A program made the position numbers and the translations under genes. This document shows, piece by piece, positions 47,925 through 56,136 of a DNA stretch of 64,000 nt. Within the stretch, counting starts at the first letter, position 1, and every line of letters starts with the position of its first letter. The notes below the pieces were generated by a model. That model was given only the letters and a program-made list of their open reading frames with translations, was not told where the DNA came from and did not search any database. The DNA comes from a virus: positions 25,254 through 89,253 of the IMG/VR virus record IMGVR_UViG_3300036800_000031, one strand, 5' to 3'.

Positions 47925-48215
47925 TCACCGGAACTTGTCGGCGAAGGTGCCCGCTGCCCGGCGAGACCTAACCAGCAGGAAGATTCCTACCGCTGCGGCG
48001 GCGACCAGGACGATGATGAGCAGCACCCACACCCAAGCGAGGCTGGACTGGTGGGCGGCGACGAACTGCCCGTTCTGGACCCCGTAGCCGACCGGGTACT
48101 GGTGCCCGTACCAGGGGTCACCGATCAGCCCATAGTTCGGGTAATAGTACGGATCGTTGAACAAGAGCCAATAGGCCTGGAACGCAACGGTAACTGCAGC
48201 TAGCCACAGCGCCAC
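47925..48215 (-). CDS. Small membrane protein
   Basis: 96 aa with an N-terminal hydrophobic segment (LWLAAVTVAFQAYWLLF), a Tyr/Pro/Gly-rich middle and a second span WVWVLLIIVLVAAAAVGIFL followed by RSRR. Overlaps the stop of the gene before it. Function unknown. Confidence 0.7.
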   Translation of the reverse strand: MALWLAAVTVAFQAYWLLFNDPYYYPNYGLIGDPWYGHQYPVGYGVQNGQFVAAHQSSLAWVWVLLIIVLVAAAAVGIFLLVRSRRAAGTFADKFR

Positions 48216-48505
48216 TCCCCTCGGTCTAGAGCTGACGATGGGACTAGGATCAGCGATCCCCGATTGCCTATGAAATCGACCTCGGTAATGGCCTTGGCGT
48301 AGGCAATGCCGCCCACGTCGGCCAGGTCATCGAAACACCTCAGGCAGATCGAGAGTTGGGAGAGGTGGGGTGGGACAACTGCGCCCCAAATGGCGTCTGC
48401 CACCCTGAAATCAATGTGATCCTGAATCCCGCAGCAATGACAGGATTGCCTTCGTGGATCGAACAGGTCATGGGCGCATGACGGGACGCGCATCGGCGGC
48501 CTCAT
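48200..48505 (-). CDS. Cys-rich unknown protein
   Basis: 101 aa from ATG at 48505 (ATGA coupling). DPRRQSCHCCGIQDHIDFR and LSICLRCFDDLADV give a four-Cys zinc site. Ends in TAG inside the start of the next gene. Confidence 0.65.
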   Translation of the reverse strand: MRPPMRVPSCAHDLFDPRRQSCHCCGIQDHIDFRVADAIWGAVVPPHLSQLSICLRCFDDLADVGGIAYAKAITEVDFIGNRGSLILVPSSALDRGEWRCG

Positions 48506-48795
48506 CGGGCACCACCGCCCACACAACCTTGCCAAGGAAGGCCAGCGTAACCCCTCTGCTTATACAGCGAAGGGATAGTTGCCATGAACTCCCGGTAGGC
48601 GTCCAGGGTGCCCTGACGGTTCTTCCTCGCCTGCTCCCAGCGAACCCCGGTGACAATGAACTGAGCGACGGCGAGGGCTGCGTCCACCGGACGGTGCCAG
48701 CCGTGTCCGATAGCCGACCCGTACAAGAAATACAACCCGATGATTCCTTGGGTGTAGGGAGAGCGCCAAAACCGAGAGGACCAGAAGGAACTCAT
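48502..48795 (-). CDS. Small membrane-associated protein
   Basis: 97 aa from ATG at 48795, coupled. PYTQGIIGLYFLYGSAIGHG and AALAVAQFIVTGVRW are hydrophobic. No family recognised. Confidence 0.65.
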   Translation of the reverse strand: MSSFWSSRFWRSPYTQGIIGLYFLYGSAIGHGWHRPVDAALAVAQFIVTGVRWEQARKNRQGTLDAYREFMATIPSLYKQRGYAGLPWQGCVGGGAR

Positions 48796-49043
48796 GATTC
48801 CTCGGTCTCCTGCTCGATCATGGCCCGTGCCCCGGCTCGCTTCAACCAGGCCGGATCTTCCCGGTGGCGAGGAACGATGGCTGAGTCCGCCGTCATGGTG
48901 ATGCCGGTGCGGGTGTAGTGAGCGCACCACTCACAGCGGACGGCGTTGGCATTGAGGCGAACGGTCGGCTCGTTGCCGGGATTGAACGTCTCCCAACAGT
49001 CGCCGCAAATGGGATGGTTGGTGCCGTGGTCTTCGGGCATCAT
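48792..49043 (-). CDS. Small Cys protein
   Basis: 83 aa; ICGDCWETFNPG and VRCEWCAHYTRTG form two CxxC pairs. Coupled to neighbours. Unknown function. Confidence 0.65.
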   Translation of the reverse strand: MMPEDHGTNHPICGDCWETFNPGNEPTVRLNANAVRCEWCAHYTRTGITMTADSAIVPRHREDPAWLKRAGARAMIEQETEES

Positions 49044-49288
49044 GCTGTCCTTTCGTAGAGTCCGAATGTTTCGTTGGTGGTGGCGTTCGGCCCGAACAGG
49101 AGAACTGCATACTGGTCATAAGCGCGGGCAGCCTCAACCTCAGTGACGAAGATTCCCAGGTGGATCTGGAATCCGTTTTTCTTGATCACCGACCGCCAAA
49201 CCTTCTTGCGACCTTGCTCCACGGCGTGACGGCTGAGGCTCACCCCCTTGTACCGGGAGCTACCGCCCCGGAGGTATCGCTCAGTCAT
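49040..49288 (-). CDS. AP2-type DNA-binding protein
   Basis: 82 aa from ATG at 49288. SRYKGVSLSRHAVEQGRKKV, then GFQIHLGIFVTEVEAARAYD and LLFGPNATTN follow the three-strand-plus-helix AP2/ERF fold usually found attached to HNH nucleases. No nuclease part is present, so it is a stand-alone domain: a homing-endonuclease remnant or a regulator. Confidence 0.85.
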   Translation of the reverse strand: MTERYLRGGSSRYKGVSLSRHAVEQGRKKVWRSVIKKNGFQIHLGIFVTEVEAARAYDQYAVLLFGPNATTNETFGLYERTA

Positions 49289-49550
49289 AGGAGACCGGCT
49301 CATACATGTACTTGAAGGCGACCGGGTTGCAGTTGGTGAAGTTGCCATCCACTTCTTTGATCACCCAGTCTCCCGGCATGACGTATCGAGGGTTGGCACT
49401 TGTGTCGATGATGAACAGCGCGTTTCCGAATCCAGCCCCTTCGAGAGGGAACCGGCCCGAGCACCATTTCATGATCGAACAGTCCTCGTCGTAGTCCTGC
49501 CCGGTCTGGCGGGCCTCGATCACGACGGGCCTCTTGCGGTAGAGGGGCAT
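49281..49550 (-). CDS. Conserved phage protein, unknown
   Basis: 89 aa. LYRKRPVVIEARQTG at the N-terminus and YVMPGDWVIKEVDGNF near the C-terminus are typical of a widespread small phage protein. AAAGGAAC ribosome site upstream. Confidence 0.75.
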   Translation of the reverse strand: MPLYRKRPVVIEARQTGQDYDEDCSIMKWCSGRFPLEGAGFGNALFIIDTSANPRYVMPGDWVIKEVDGNFTNCNPVAFKYMYEPVSYD

Positions 49551-49562
49551 TCAAGTTCCTTT

Positions 49563-49640
49563 CTAAGCGTGCTGTACGGCCGCAGGAGCGGTTCCAGCGG
49601 GGTTTGCGGGGTATCGGGCCAGAACGGCCTCAGCGGTCAT
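49563..49640 (-). CDS. Possible 25-aa peptide
   Basis: ATG at 49640 overlaps the stop of the preceding gene; the frame MTAEAVLARYPANPAG ends in TAG at 49563. It fills an otherwise empty 90-base gap. Short, so uncertain. Confidence 0.35.
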   Translation of the reverse strand: MTAEAVLARYPANPAGTAPAAVQHA

Positions 49641-49843
49641 GCTGCAAGGGCCAACTTCAACTCGGGTACCGGCTGAGGTTCGGGGTACGTCTCCCAGCCG
49701 ACGCAGTTACCCCGGTGGCCCCGGTGGAGGAGGCAGGGGGGTAGCCCTTCGACGGGGAGCCGTTGGAACTGGCGGCTCTCGATCCAGGGGAATCGCCCTT
49801 GGCAGAGCCAGAACCGTCGCCATGCGTAGACCAGCTTCATCAT
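49637..49843 (-). CDS. Small basic protein, unknown
   Basis: 68 aa from ATG at 49843 after AAGGAACG. Trp-rich start (YAWRRFWLCQGRFPW) and CLLHRGHRGNCVGW. No family recognised. Confidence 0.6.
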   Translation of the reverse strand: MMKLVYAWRRFWLCQGRFPWIESRQFQRLPVEGLPPCLLHRGHRGNCVGWETYPEPQPVPELKLALAA

Positions 49844-50403
49844 CGTTCCTTGCTTTCGTTGTAGAGGGCTATCGGGTGGCCATCCTCCCAGGTGTAGAGG
49901 CTCGGAGCGTGGACTTCCGGCCCCATGCCGCCGGGTCGAGTTGCCCGGTAACCCAAAGCCACGTTCCGGTTGCCGGTGGTGTTCCTGCTTATTTCCCTCT
50001 GCAACTGCGCCAACTGCATGTGCATTTCTACGAAACGCTCGGAGTCGGTCTTCATCTCCTCCAATGCTTCGTCCTGCCACTGGCTGATCGGCATACCGAG
50101 GACTTCAGCTTCCATGCGAGTCACCCTCACCGGGTCGTACCGGTACCAGTTCCAAGTGAGCAGGCGGACGATCCACTCCCAAATATCCACCGTCGCCTTG
50201 GCGATGACCGGGAGAGCGTGCCACAACGTGAAGACGGCGATGATCCCGAGAAGTATGGCGAACACGATCCAGGCAAAATCGGCGGTGAGGTGGGCTTGGT
50301 GAGCGGCGGCTTGGGCCTTCACCTGCTGGGCATGGACAAGGGATTGAGTTTGCTGTAGCAAGGCCGCATATTTCTGCTGGGCCAGCTGCTCAGTAGGTGT
50401 CAC
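49840..50403 (-). CDS. Membrane protein with coiled regions
   Basis: 187 aa from GTG at 50403 (coupled). N-terminal Gln/Ala-rich helix (QLAQQKYAALLQQTQ), one membrane span (FAWIVFAILLGIIAVFTLW), then a helical cytoplasmic part. Unknown function. Confidence 0.7.
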   Translation of the reverse strand: MTPTEQLAQQKYAALLQQTQSLVHAQQVKAQAAAHQAHLTADFAWIVFAILLGIIAVFTLWHALPVIAKATVDIWEWIVRLLTWNWYRYDPVRVTRMEAEVLGMPISQWQDEALEEMKTDSERFVEMHMQLAQLQREISRNTTGNRNVALGYRATRPGGMGPEVHAPSLYTWEDGHPIALYNESKER

Positions 50404-50714
50404 CGGGGCCTCCTTTCGAGTGAACGGATGATGCGGAGTTGGCGCTCGGCTTTCCGGCTCAGGCGCTTGACGTCTTTCAGTGTCGGGTCGAGCAAGGTGA
50501 CGATCTGTTTCGTCTTGCTGTCGTAGGCAACCTCGATGGATTGCTCCTTCATCCAAACCCGGTGGACGGAAATCCGGCGGCTTTGGCGCTTGATGAACTT
50601 GGACTTCCCCGCTTGGATGAGGAGAGGGATCGCGTCCACTTCGGCCATGTCGAGGTCGAAGCGTTCGTGCGCTCTCAGCTTGGCGTGGTGGCGCTCGTTC
50701 TCCAGGTGGTTCAT
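50400..50714 (-). CDS. Small basic protein, unknown
   Basis: 104 aa from ATG at 50714. Arg/Lys-rich (KFIKRQSRRISVHRVW, KDVKRLSRKAERQLR). Could bind nucleic acid. Coupled to neighbours. Confidence 0.65.
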   Translation of the reverse strand: MNHLENERHHAKLRAHERFDLDMAEVDAIPLLIQAGKSKFIKRQSRRISVHRVWMKEQSIEVAYDSKTKQIVTLLDPTLKDVKRLSRKAERQLRIIRSLERRPR

Positions 50715-51007
50715 GGAACGTAGTCCTGGATATATTCCTTTGCCCGTTCGATCCAGACTTCCGGGTCGGGAAGATCTACCAAGGTGGTCATGTTCCCCCA
50801 GTGAGGAGAGAACGTCCCGTCCTTCCGACACCGCCTGCCCATAGCGGTTAGGAGGGGTCGCTTCCCACCGATTTCCACCACCACCGTGTCCAGGAGGACG
50901 TAGCAGTTGTGGCCGCGAGCCGGGAGAGCCTTCTGCTCGTCGGTACCGAGTCGGAAGGTGATCCGGTATTCGACAGTGGTGATGGTGCCCATCAGTTCGG
51001 TTGTCAT
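50711..51007 (-). CDS. Unknown phage protein
   Basis: 98 aa from ATG at 51007 (ATGA). MTTELMGTITTVEYRITFRL opens a beta-rich protein; PDPEVWIERAKEYIQDY closes it. No family recognised. Confidence 0.65.
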   Translation of the reverse strand: MTTELMGTITTVEYRITFRLGTDEQKALPARGHNCYVLLDTVVVEIGGKRPLLTAMGRRCRKDGTFSPHWGNMTTLVDLPDPEVWIERAKEYIQDYVP

Positions 51008-51381
51008 CCCTTTCCTTTCTTGACCTTCTCCAGCCACTCCAAGGTGGCCGGGCTGAGCAGTTCCTCCAACAACATCCCTTCGCCTTCGTCAATCCCTGTA
51101 TCGTCCAGAGCCTCGCAATAGCCATCCGGAGGTTGGAAGCTGATACGGGGGAAGTCAGCGGCCGTAAGCCTGATCTCTCCCGTCTCTCCCGAAGCGAAGG
51201 TGATCGGGCCGGGTTCGATGGGAGCCATGAACACCCTTCGCCCTTCGTTATCCCGGCCTATCTCCGTCCAGGTGCGAGCGACTCGGGCGTAGCTGCCGCC
51301 ACTGACTTCATGCAGATCACCGCGGGTCGGTTCCTGGGCGTGCAGGGAGAGGTAGTAACGGGCGGCTTCCAGGTGAGTCAT
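51004..51381 (-). CDS. Unknown phage protein
   Basis: 125 aa from ATG at 51381. MTHLEAARYYLSLHAQEPT then beta segments and an acidic C-terminus. Coupled on both sides. Confidence 0.65.
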   Translation of the reverse strand: MTHLEAARYYLSLHAQEPTRGDLHEVSGGSYARVARTWTEIGRDNEGRRVFMAPIEPGPITFASGETGEIRLTAADFPRISFQPPDGYCEALDDTGIDEGEGMLLEELLSPATLEWLEKVKKGKG

Positions 51382-51731
51382 CCTTCCCTCCCGTCCGCCT
51401 CGTTCTGAGCCGCAACTGCGTTCCAGACCAGTTCGGCTTCGTCCTTGGTGATCGGAACGGCCCCGTAGTGCCAAGCGCCGGGGCCACCGCTCCAGGGGGG
51501 TAGGGACTCCGGCGGGGTGACCTTCACGATCTTCCCCAAGAGCGCCTTGTAGGCGTCCACCCGTTGGAGTAGGAGTTGGACGGCGCAAGGTGGAGTGTCT
51601 TCCGGGTTATGAACGCCGAAGCGCCCGGTCCCGCACTCGTCGCAAGCCGGACATCCGTGGCTGCCTGTCCCTGGGTGGTCGAGCCGTATCGCTTCGATGT
51701 CGGCGTCGTTCCTGTAGTCCCTTTCATTCAT
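51378..51731 (-). CDS. Unknown protein with Cys cluster
   Basis: 117 aa. GCPACDECGTGRFGV resembles a rubredoxin-like knuckle; later VTPPESLPPWSGG and a C-terminal helix. Next to the MazG-like gene. Confidence 0.65.
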   Translation of the reverse strand: MNERDYRNDADIEAIRLDHPGTGSHGCPACDECGTGRFGVHNPEDTPPCAVQLLLQRVDAYKALLGKIVKVTPPESLPPWSGGPGAWHYGAVPITKDEAELVWNAVAAQNEADGREG

Positions 51732-52057
51732 GACGTTTCTCCTCCAGGAGGGTTACCCCCTTCAGCGTGCCAAGTCTCAAACAGGTCTATTTTGCGATCT
51801 GCCTGAGCTATCACCCGTTCCTCGTCTAACCCGTTGTGTCTCATTACGAACGATGCCGCAGCGATGAGGTCACCCAGTTCACTTTCCAGTCGTTCAGCCA
51901 GGTCCGAACCGTCCCAGTGGGCGGTCCCTCCACGGAGAGCGATGAGCTTCCCGCACACCTGGATTACCTCCCCCGCCTCCTCGACCAGCTTCGATATGCC
52001 GGGCCACACCTTCCCTCCGATGGAGAAATCCCCGCTGCCGGTTACACCGTCACTCAC
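51728..52057 (-). CDS. MazG-like nucleotide pyrophosphohydrolase
   Basis: 109 aa. ISKLVEEAGEVIQVCGKLIA contains the EExxE metal-binding helix and ERLESELGDLIAAASFVM the second ExxD helix of the all-alpha NTP pyrophosphatase fold. Such phage enzymes remove non-canonical NTPs or lower alarmone levels. Confidence 0.85.
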   Translation of the reverse strand: MSDGVTGSGDFSIGGKVWPGISKLVEEAGEVIQVCGKLIALRGGTAHWDGSDLAERLESELGDLIAAASFVMRHNGLDEERVIAQADRKIDLFETWHAEGGNPPGGETS

Positions 52058-52350
52058 GAGTCATCTCCGGTGTGGGTCGAGGGCATCGAGGTCTCCGATA
52101 GCGATTTCGAGCTTTTCGGAACTGGTTGACCGGGCCAGAACCTACGACGCCACTCGTCGGCCTCCGGGACACCCTCGACAAACAGACCATGACCGTTGTC
52201 AGCCAGCCATTGAGCGCTGTTGCCGCTACTGTCGCCGTGTTTTAGGGCCATATAGCCCCTGAGTCGCTCGTAGTCACTGATGACTTCCACGAACACTTCG
52301 TTGCGTTGTCGGCGTTGCTCGGCTAGTTGGTCGGGGGTGGGGTCAGTCAT
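52054..52350 (-). CDS. Unknown phage protein
   Basis: 98 aa; helical start (QLAEQRRQRNEVFVEVISDY) and a Ser/Thr-rich tail. ATG overlap with neighbours. Function unknown. Confidence 0.6.
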   Translation of the reverse strand: MTDPTPDQLAEQRRQRNEVFVEVISDYERLRGYMALKHGDSSGNSAQWLADNGHGLFVEGVPEADEWRRRFWPGQPVPKSSKSLSETSMPSTHTGDDS

Positions 52351-52645
52351 AGATGACCTCCCCTAGCTCGGATTCGTGGACAAGGTGACCCAGGTGGTTC
52401 GGTGTGTGCCCGTAGACGACTTCATCGTCACAGGGGAGGTCGATGATCCCGCTCCTCATTCCGTACTTCAACGCTGCCGGGTTGCCCTTCGCCCACATCC
52501 AGGAACCACCGGTCAGCCGGTCCCACCAGTCTTCGATCAGATACTCCTGATCTTCCAACTCAGCCACCACCGGGAACTCACGTTTTTCCGGGTTGATGGT
52601 GAGCTTCACCGTCTTCCCGGCCAGCGGGTGCGGGTCATCATGCAT
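52343..52645 (-). CDS. Unknown phage protein
   Basis: 100 aa from ATG at 52645. HPLAGKTVKLTINPEKREF and EYLIEDWWDRLTGGSWMWAK resemble a common small actinophage protein; beta-rich. Unknown function. Confidence 0.7.
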   Translation of the reverse strand: MHDDPHPLAGKTVKLTINPEKREFPVVAELEDQEYLIEDWWDRLTGGSWMWAKGNPAALKYGMRSGIIDLPCDDEVVYGHTPNHLGHLVHESELGEVIYD

Positions 52646-52955
52646 CGAGAACCTCCAGGGGAACGGTGTTAGTGGCCTTCGTGACAGCTGGACAGGTGTG
52701 GCATTGAAGGTTGACCCTCGCCGCTGAGATGGACAGTCCGACGATGTACCACTCGTGGACGTGAGGCTTGATGGGGAAGTAGGCATCAACCGCACCGATT
52801 GAAACCGTGTGGAGAATGCCGTCCTCAAAGGCGGCTCGGAGGAAGGCCTCCGGGTCCAACATGAACCCCTTGACGTAATCAGCCGGTACGCAGACCGCGT
52901 CAGGGACTTCGATGTACGAGCGGAGCAGCTTGGTCAGATTCGGGCCTACCTTCAT
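52638..52955 (-). CDS. Unknown protein, PHVHxW family copy 1
   Basis: 105 aa. Contains KPHVHEWYIVGLSISAARVN then CHTC and ends NTVPLEVLDA. The same PHVH-W/Cys-pair/PLEV pattern is in the neighbouring gene, so the two are paralogues. His/Cys positions suggest metal binding. Confidence 0.7.
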   Translation of the reverse strand: MKVGPNLTKLLRSYIEVPDAVCVPADYVKGFMLDPEAFLRAAFEDGILHTVSIGAVDAYFPIKPHVHEWYIVGLSISAARVNLQCHTCPAVTKATNTVPLEVLDA

Positions 52956-53287
52956 TCAGGAACCTCCAGTGGGATTCGGTTGGGGACGTCGATGCCTTCG
53001 GCATATGGGCAGTGGTTGGCAGCACAGCGGACAGAGAGGACTTTCCAGTCACTTCGGATGTTCGTTACCCGCCACTTGTGGACGTGAGGCTGGACTACCG
53101 CATAAACGACCCCGGCAAAACCGAGAGTCCCTCCGGTGGGAGTCCGCTCCAGCATTCCGTCCCTCATCATCGCCTCCAAGAACCTTCCAGGGTCAGCTTG
53201 GATGGCGTTAGGAATGGCCGTACTCGGGGCCTGGCCGGACTCCCTCCATACTTCGCGAAACAGCTGCTGCATGTTCTCGGTGCTCAT
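52952..53287 (-). CDS. Unknown protein, PHVHxW family copy 2
   Basis: 111 aa. Shares AVVQPHVHKWRVTN, CAANHC and NRIPLEVPE with its downstream neighbour; both have an N-terminal helix followed by a DPxxFLxAxxxDGxL segment. Tandem duplication is likely. Confidence 0.7.
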   Translation of the reverse strand: MSTENMQQLFREVWRESGQAPSTAIPNAIQADPGRFLEAMMRDGMLERTPTGGTLGFAGVVYAVVQPHVHKWRVTNIRSDWKVLSVRCAANHCPYAEGIDVPNRIPLEVPE

Positions 53288-54915
53288 GACAGCGCCCCCG
53301 CAAACGCCTTCAGGCAGGCAGCGATTTGGGCCTGGCTGAGTTGGGCGACCGGCGTCCCGCAGGCCGCATTGGCGTTTTGAGCGGCCGGGCTGGTACCCCC
53401 GAAGTTCTCCAGGCTCACCAGGACCGGCTGTATGGCGTTTGAAGCCGATAGATCGAGCCGGTAGACCACTCGGCCGTTGATCTCGGCGAAGGCCCGCCAG
53501 ACGTCTCCAGAGGTCGGGGTGTAATTCACCAGTTGACCCCCGCTAGAGAAGAACCCCGGCACCTGCTGGCTGAGGTAGTCCTTGGCGGAGGCTTCCAGGC
53601 TGTCGATGTTGATGCGCTGGATGGAGTCCGCCGCCAGAACGTAGATGCTCATGGGGTTCAACTGCCCGGCCGTTACCTGGTCAGCCCGGACCATTGCGTA
53701 GGCAATGAACAGCTGGGACTGGCTGGAAGTCAACGTCAGCGGCGTTACCCAGTAGGTGTGCCCGTCGGTCTTGGATTGAAGCTGGAAGTCCCCGTCACCC
53801 TTATCATCGGTGGCGAACCCGAACAGGCCGTGATCCTTGAACGACCGGCCCGCTGCCCAAGTGTTGGCTTGAAGCTGGTCATCGGCGACGGTCATCGGGT
53901 AGCTGGGGCCGGGGAGGTTGTCCGGCTTGGTCAGGTGGGTGAAGACGGGTGCCCCCGAAGCCGACCCTCGTACTTCCACCACTCCTCCGGCCGTATCCAA
54001 TGTCCGGTTGAGGTACTTGGTTTGCTGGCGCATGAGGAACACGAGGACCGGGTGCCCGGCGTCGCAGTAGCCATAGACGTCGCTCATCGTCCAGTAGAGG
54101 TTCGGGTACTGCTTCGCCATCATGTTGCTCAGGCTGTTGGTGTGCGCCCCGGTGATCGCCTTGGCGAGTTCGTCCTTACCTGAGAAGTAGCACTCGGTGG
54201 GGATGCCGGAGCCGGTCCACTCCACGACGCCTTCGGTGTGGGCGCTGTTGCCCGATCCGTCCCGGATGGCGCTCCAGGCGTTCTTGCCGTGGAGGTAGGT
54301 CAGGGTGTCGGTGAGCAGGTCCACGTTCTGTGTAGAGCCGGAGGTTCGCTGCATCGCCAATACCGCCCCGGCCGCTGATGATGAGCGGGCATCGAACCCG
54401 GCGGTGGGCATGGTGCCGACCTTCACACAGTTGGGCACGTCGGAAGATGCGCTGACGGTGCAGCCACTCGGTTGCTTCACCCCGTCTTTCAGGAGGTATT
54501 GAAGCGCAGCCGGGGGGTTGTCGAGGCTGGGCGTGTAGAAGGTGGTGGCGGAGTTGTAGTAGCGGGCCAGGTTCTTGTCAGATGACCACTGGTAGTTGAT
54601 ACCGGCAACCGTCGAAACGATCAAGAGAGCCAGCGCCAGGACGACAGTGATCACCACCGAACCATTCCCCGAGTCGGAGTCCTCGTCCACCGCGACCATC
54701 CCGATGATGATGAGCGAGCCGATGGCTCCGATAATGAGATACACCCACAAGATGCCGCCGTGGTTGAGGATGTTGTTCTGCCAAAACAGGTTCCACGTTT
54801 CGGTAGCGACGCCGAACCCACCGAACAGGGCGTGAGTGATCAACCACAAGATTCCAAACACCGCCGGTATCCAAAGCCACCAGACGGCCAACCAGAGAGT
54901 GATTCTTTTGAGCAT
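53284..54915 (-). CDS. Large membrane-anchored protein, exported domain
   Basis: 543 aa. Three membrane spans in the first 115 residues (LWLAVWWLWIPAVFGILWL, ILWVYLIIGAIGSLIIIGMV, VVITVVLALALLIVSTVAGI), then about 420 residues that are Cys-poor and Ser/Thr/Asn-rich, likely outside the membrane. Proteins of this layout occur in early regions of several actinophages; role unknown, possibly envelope modification or superinfection exclusion. Confidence 0.7.
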   Translation of the reverse strand: MLKRITLWLAVWWLWIPAVFGILWLITHALFGGFGVATETWNLFWQNNILNHGGILWVYLIIGAIGSLIIIGMVAVDEDSDSGNGSVVITVVLALALLIVSTVAGINYQWSSDKNLARYYNSATTFYTPSLDNPPAALQYLLKDGVKQPSGCTVSASSDVPNCVKVGTMPTAGFDARSSSAAGAVLAMQRTSGSTQNVDLLTDTLTYLHGKNAWSAIRDGSGNSAHTEGVVEWTGSGIPTECYFSGKDELAKAITGAHTNSLSNMMAKQYPNLYWTMSDVYGYCDAGHPVLVFLMRQQTKYLNRTLDTAGGVVEVRGSASGAPVFTHLTKPDNLPGPSYPMTVADDQLQANTWAAGRSFKDHGLFGFATDDKGDGDFQLQSKTDGHTYWVTPLTLTSSQSQLFIAYAMVRADQVTAGQLNPMSIYVLAADSIQRINIDSLEASAKDYLSQQVPGFFSSGGQLVNYTPTSGDVWRAFAEINGRVVYRLDLSASNAIQPVLVSLENFGGTSPAAQNANAACGTPVAQLSQAQIAACLKAFAGALS

Positions 54916-54968
54916 GACATTCCTTTATTGAGCTAGGGGGTTGAAACGGAAGATCGAAGCGGATAGAG

Positions 54969-55361
54969 CTAGTCGTCACCCCTTCCGGTCAAGCGGGCCA
55001 CCCCGAGGTGGCATCCGGTGAGTAGGAGAACTTGCTCGACGGGGATACCGAAACCTTCGGCGATGGCTTGTCGAACCCGAGTCGCTTCTTCGAGGGTGAA
55101 ATCCGCCCCGGACTCGGCCTCAACGATCACGGTGTCGTTCACGGTGATATGGAGAACCCGAGTTCCCTTGGTCCACGGGGGGATAGGGATTCGGCGCTCC
55201 TCCAACATCACCCTCCGGACAAGGTAGAACGTGAGGCACCAAAAGCCGAATGCCCCCGCAATGTAGAACCACCGGGGCCAGCCGCTTTGGAGGGTGAAGT
55301 CGAACCCGGCTATTGCGAGCACCACCCCGCAGAAAAAGACACCTATGAGGCGACGGATCAT
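54969..55361 (-). CDS. Membrane protein
   Basis: 130 aa. Two spans (RRLIGVFFCGVVLAIAGF, WFYIAGAFGFWCLTFYLV) then a soluble part VLHITVNDTVIVEAESGADF. It ends in TAG. It lies two codons after the TAG of the Rpf-like gene in the same frame, so readthrough would fuse the two. Confidence 0.7.
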   Translation of the reverse strand: MIRRLIGVFFCGVVLAIAGFDFTLQSGWPRWFYIAGAFGFWCLTFYLVRRVMLEERRIPIPPWTKGTRVLHITVNDTVIVEAESGADFTLEEATRVRQAIAEGFGIPVEQVLLLTGCHLGVARLTGRGDD

Positions 55362-55367
55362 CTCGGC

Positions 55368-55982
55368 CTACCAGCTAGCACAGCCGTTTTGATCGGGGAC
55401 AAAGCTGGTGCCCTCGATCCGCTGGGCGACCGCAACCTGCGCCGCCGGAGAAAGGTCGCTGCCGCCCCCGTTGCCATACCAGTTGGTCGCGTTGATCCCG
55501 AGGCTGTCCGGGTACTCCGGCCCGGCGTAGCCGATCCACCCGCCTTCTTCACAACTAGCAACCGCGTCCCAACGGTGGTCGTAGTCACCCGAGCCGCTCG
55601 ATGCCACCGGGGTAGGCGGAGAAGGAGGGACAGTCGAGGGTGTGGATACGGGAGGAGTAACCGCGATTGTGGCTGTAGGTGTTGATGCAGTTGGGGGCGC
55701 AGCGGGAGTGGTCGGGACCGGGATCGTTGTCACTGTTGTCGTCGGTACCGGTGGACCGGGGGGCGTCACCCTTGGGAACATCTCCAGAAGGCCGAGGATA
55801 TTGACGGGCTTCAAGGATGAGGTCAGCGATGGTTTCACGGAGTCCGACGACGTGGGTGTCGGAGACGATGCGGTCTGCAAGGTCTCTAGAGAGAGTGATT
55901 GTGACTGTTGGCTTGTCCATATGGCTCCTATCGTGATAAGGGCAGCAGCGAAAATGACGGAGATGGCGAGAAGGCGCTTCAT
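55368..55982 (-). CDS. Secreted Rpf-like / transglycosylase-type protein
   Basis: 204 aa. N-terminal signal or anchor (RLLAISVIFAAALITIGAIW), Pro/Thr/Ser linker to about residue 130, then WDAVASCEEGGWIGYAG ... INATNWYGNGGGSDLSP ... AAQVAVAQRIEG, the pattern of resuscitation-promoting-factor domains with the catalytic Glu in CEEGGW. It would cut peptidoglycan outside the membrane. Ends in TAG, followed in frame by the next gene. A second gene is nested in its linker region. Confidence 0.85.
   Translation of the reverse strand: MKRLLAISVIFAAALITIGAIWTSQQSQSLSLETLQTASSPTPTSSDSVKPSLTSSLKPVNILGLLEMFPRVTPPGPPVPTTTVTTIPVPTTPAAPPTASTPTATIAVTPPVSTPSTVPPSPPTPVASSGSGDYDHRWDAVASCEEGGWIGYAGPEYPDSLGINATNWYGNGGGSDLSPAAQVAVAQRIEGTSFVPDQNGCASW
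55585..55920 (-). CDS. Gene nested in Rpf-like gene, RHH-like start
   Basis: 111 aa in another frame of the same strand. ATG at 55920 has a strong AGGAG four bases upstream, better than that of the host gene. KPTVTITLSRDLADRIVSD and LRETIADLILEARQ look like a ribbon-helix-helix or similar fold; the C-terminus has Cys/His (CAPNCINTYSHNRG). Both frames look protein-like; overlap is confined to the host gene's low-complexity linker. Confidence 0.6.
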   Translation of the reverse strand: MDKPTVTITLSRDLADRIVSDTHVVGLRETIADLILEARQYPRPSGDVPKGDAPRSTGTDDNSDNDPGPDHSRCAPNCINTYSHNRGYSSRIHTLDCPSFSAYPGGIERLG

Positions 55983-56136
55983 TGGGATTTCGTCTTTCGT
56001 TCAGTTGGAACTGTCTGTAGGACGGACTCCCGCTTAACGCATTCAGGTCGGCACCGGGTCGTCAGGAAGGACGGGACCGGCTCGCTCTCGCATCCGATGT
56101 GCGCGGGTTTGCATTGTCCGAGGGGGGGCGTGGGCG

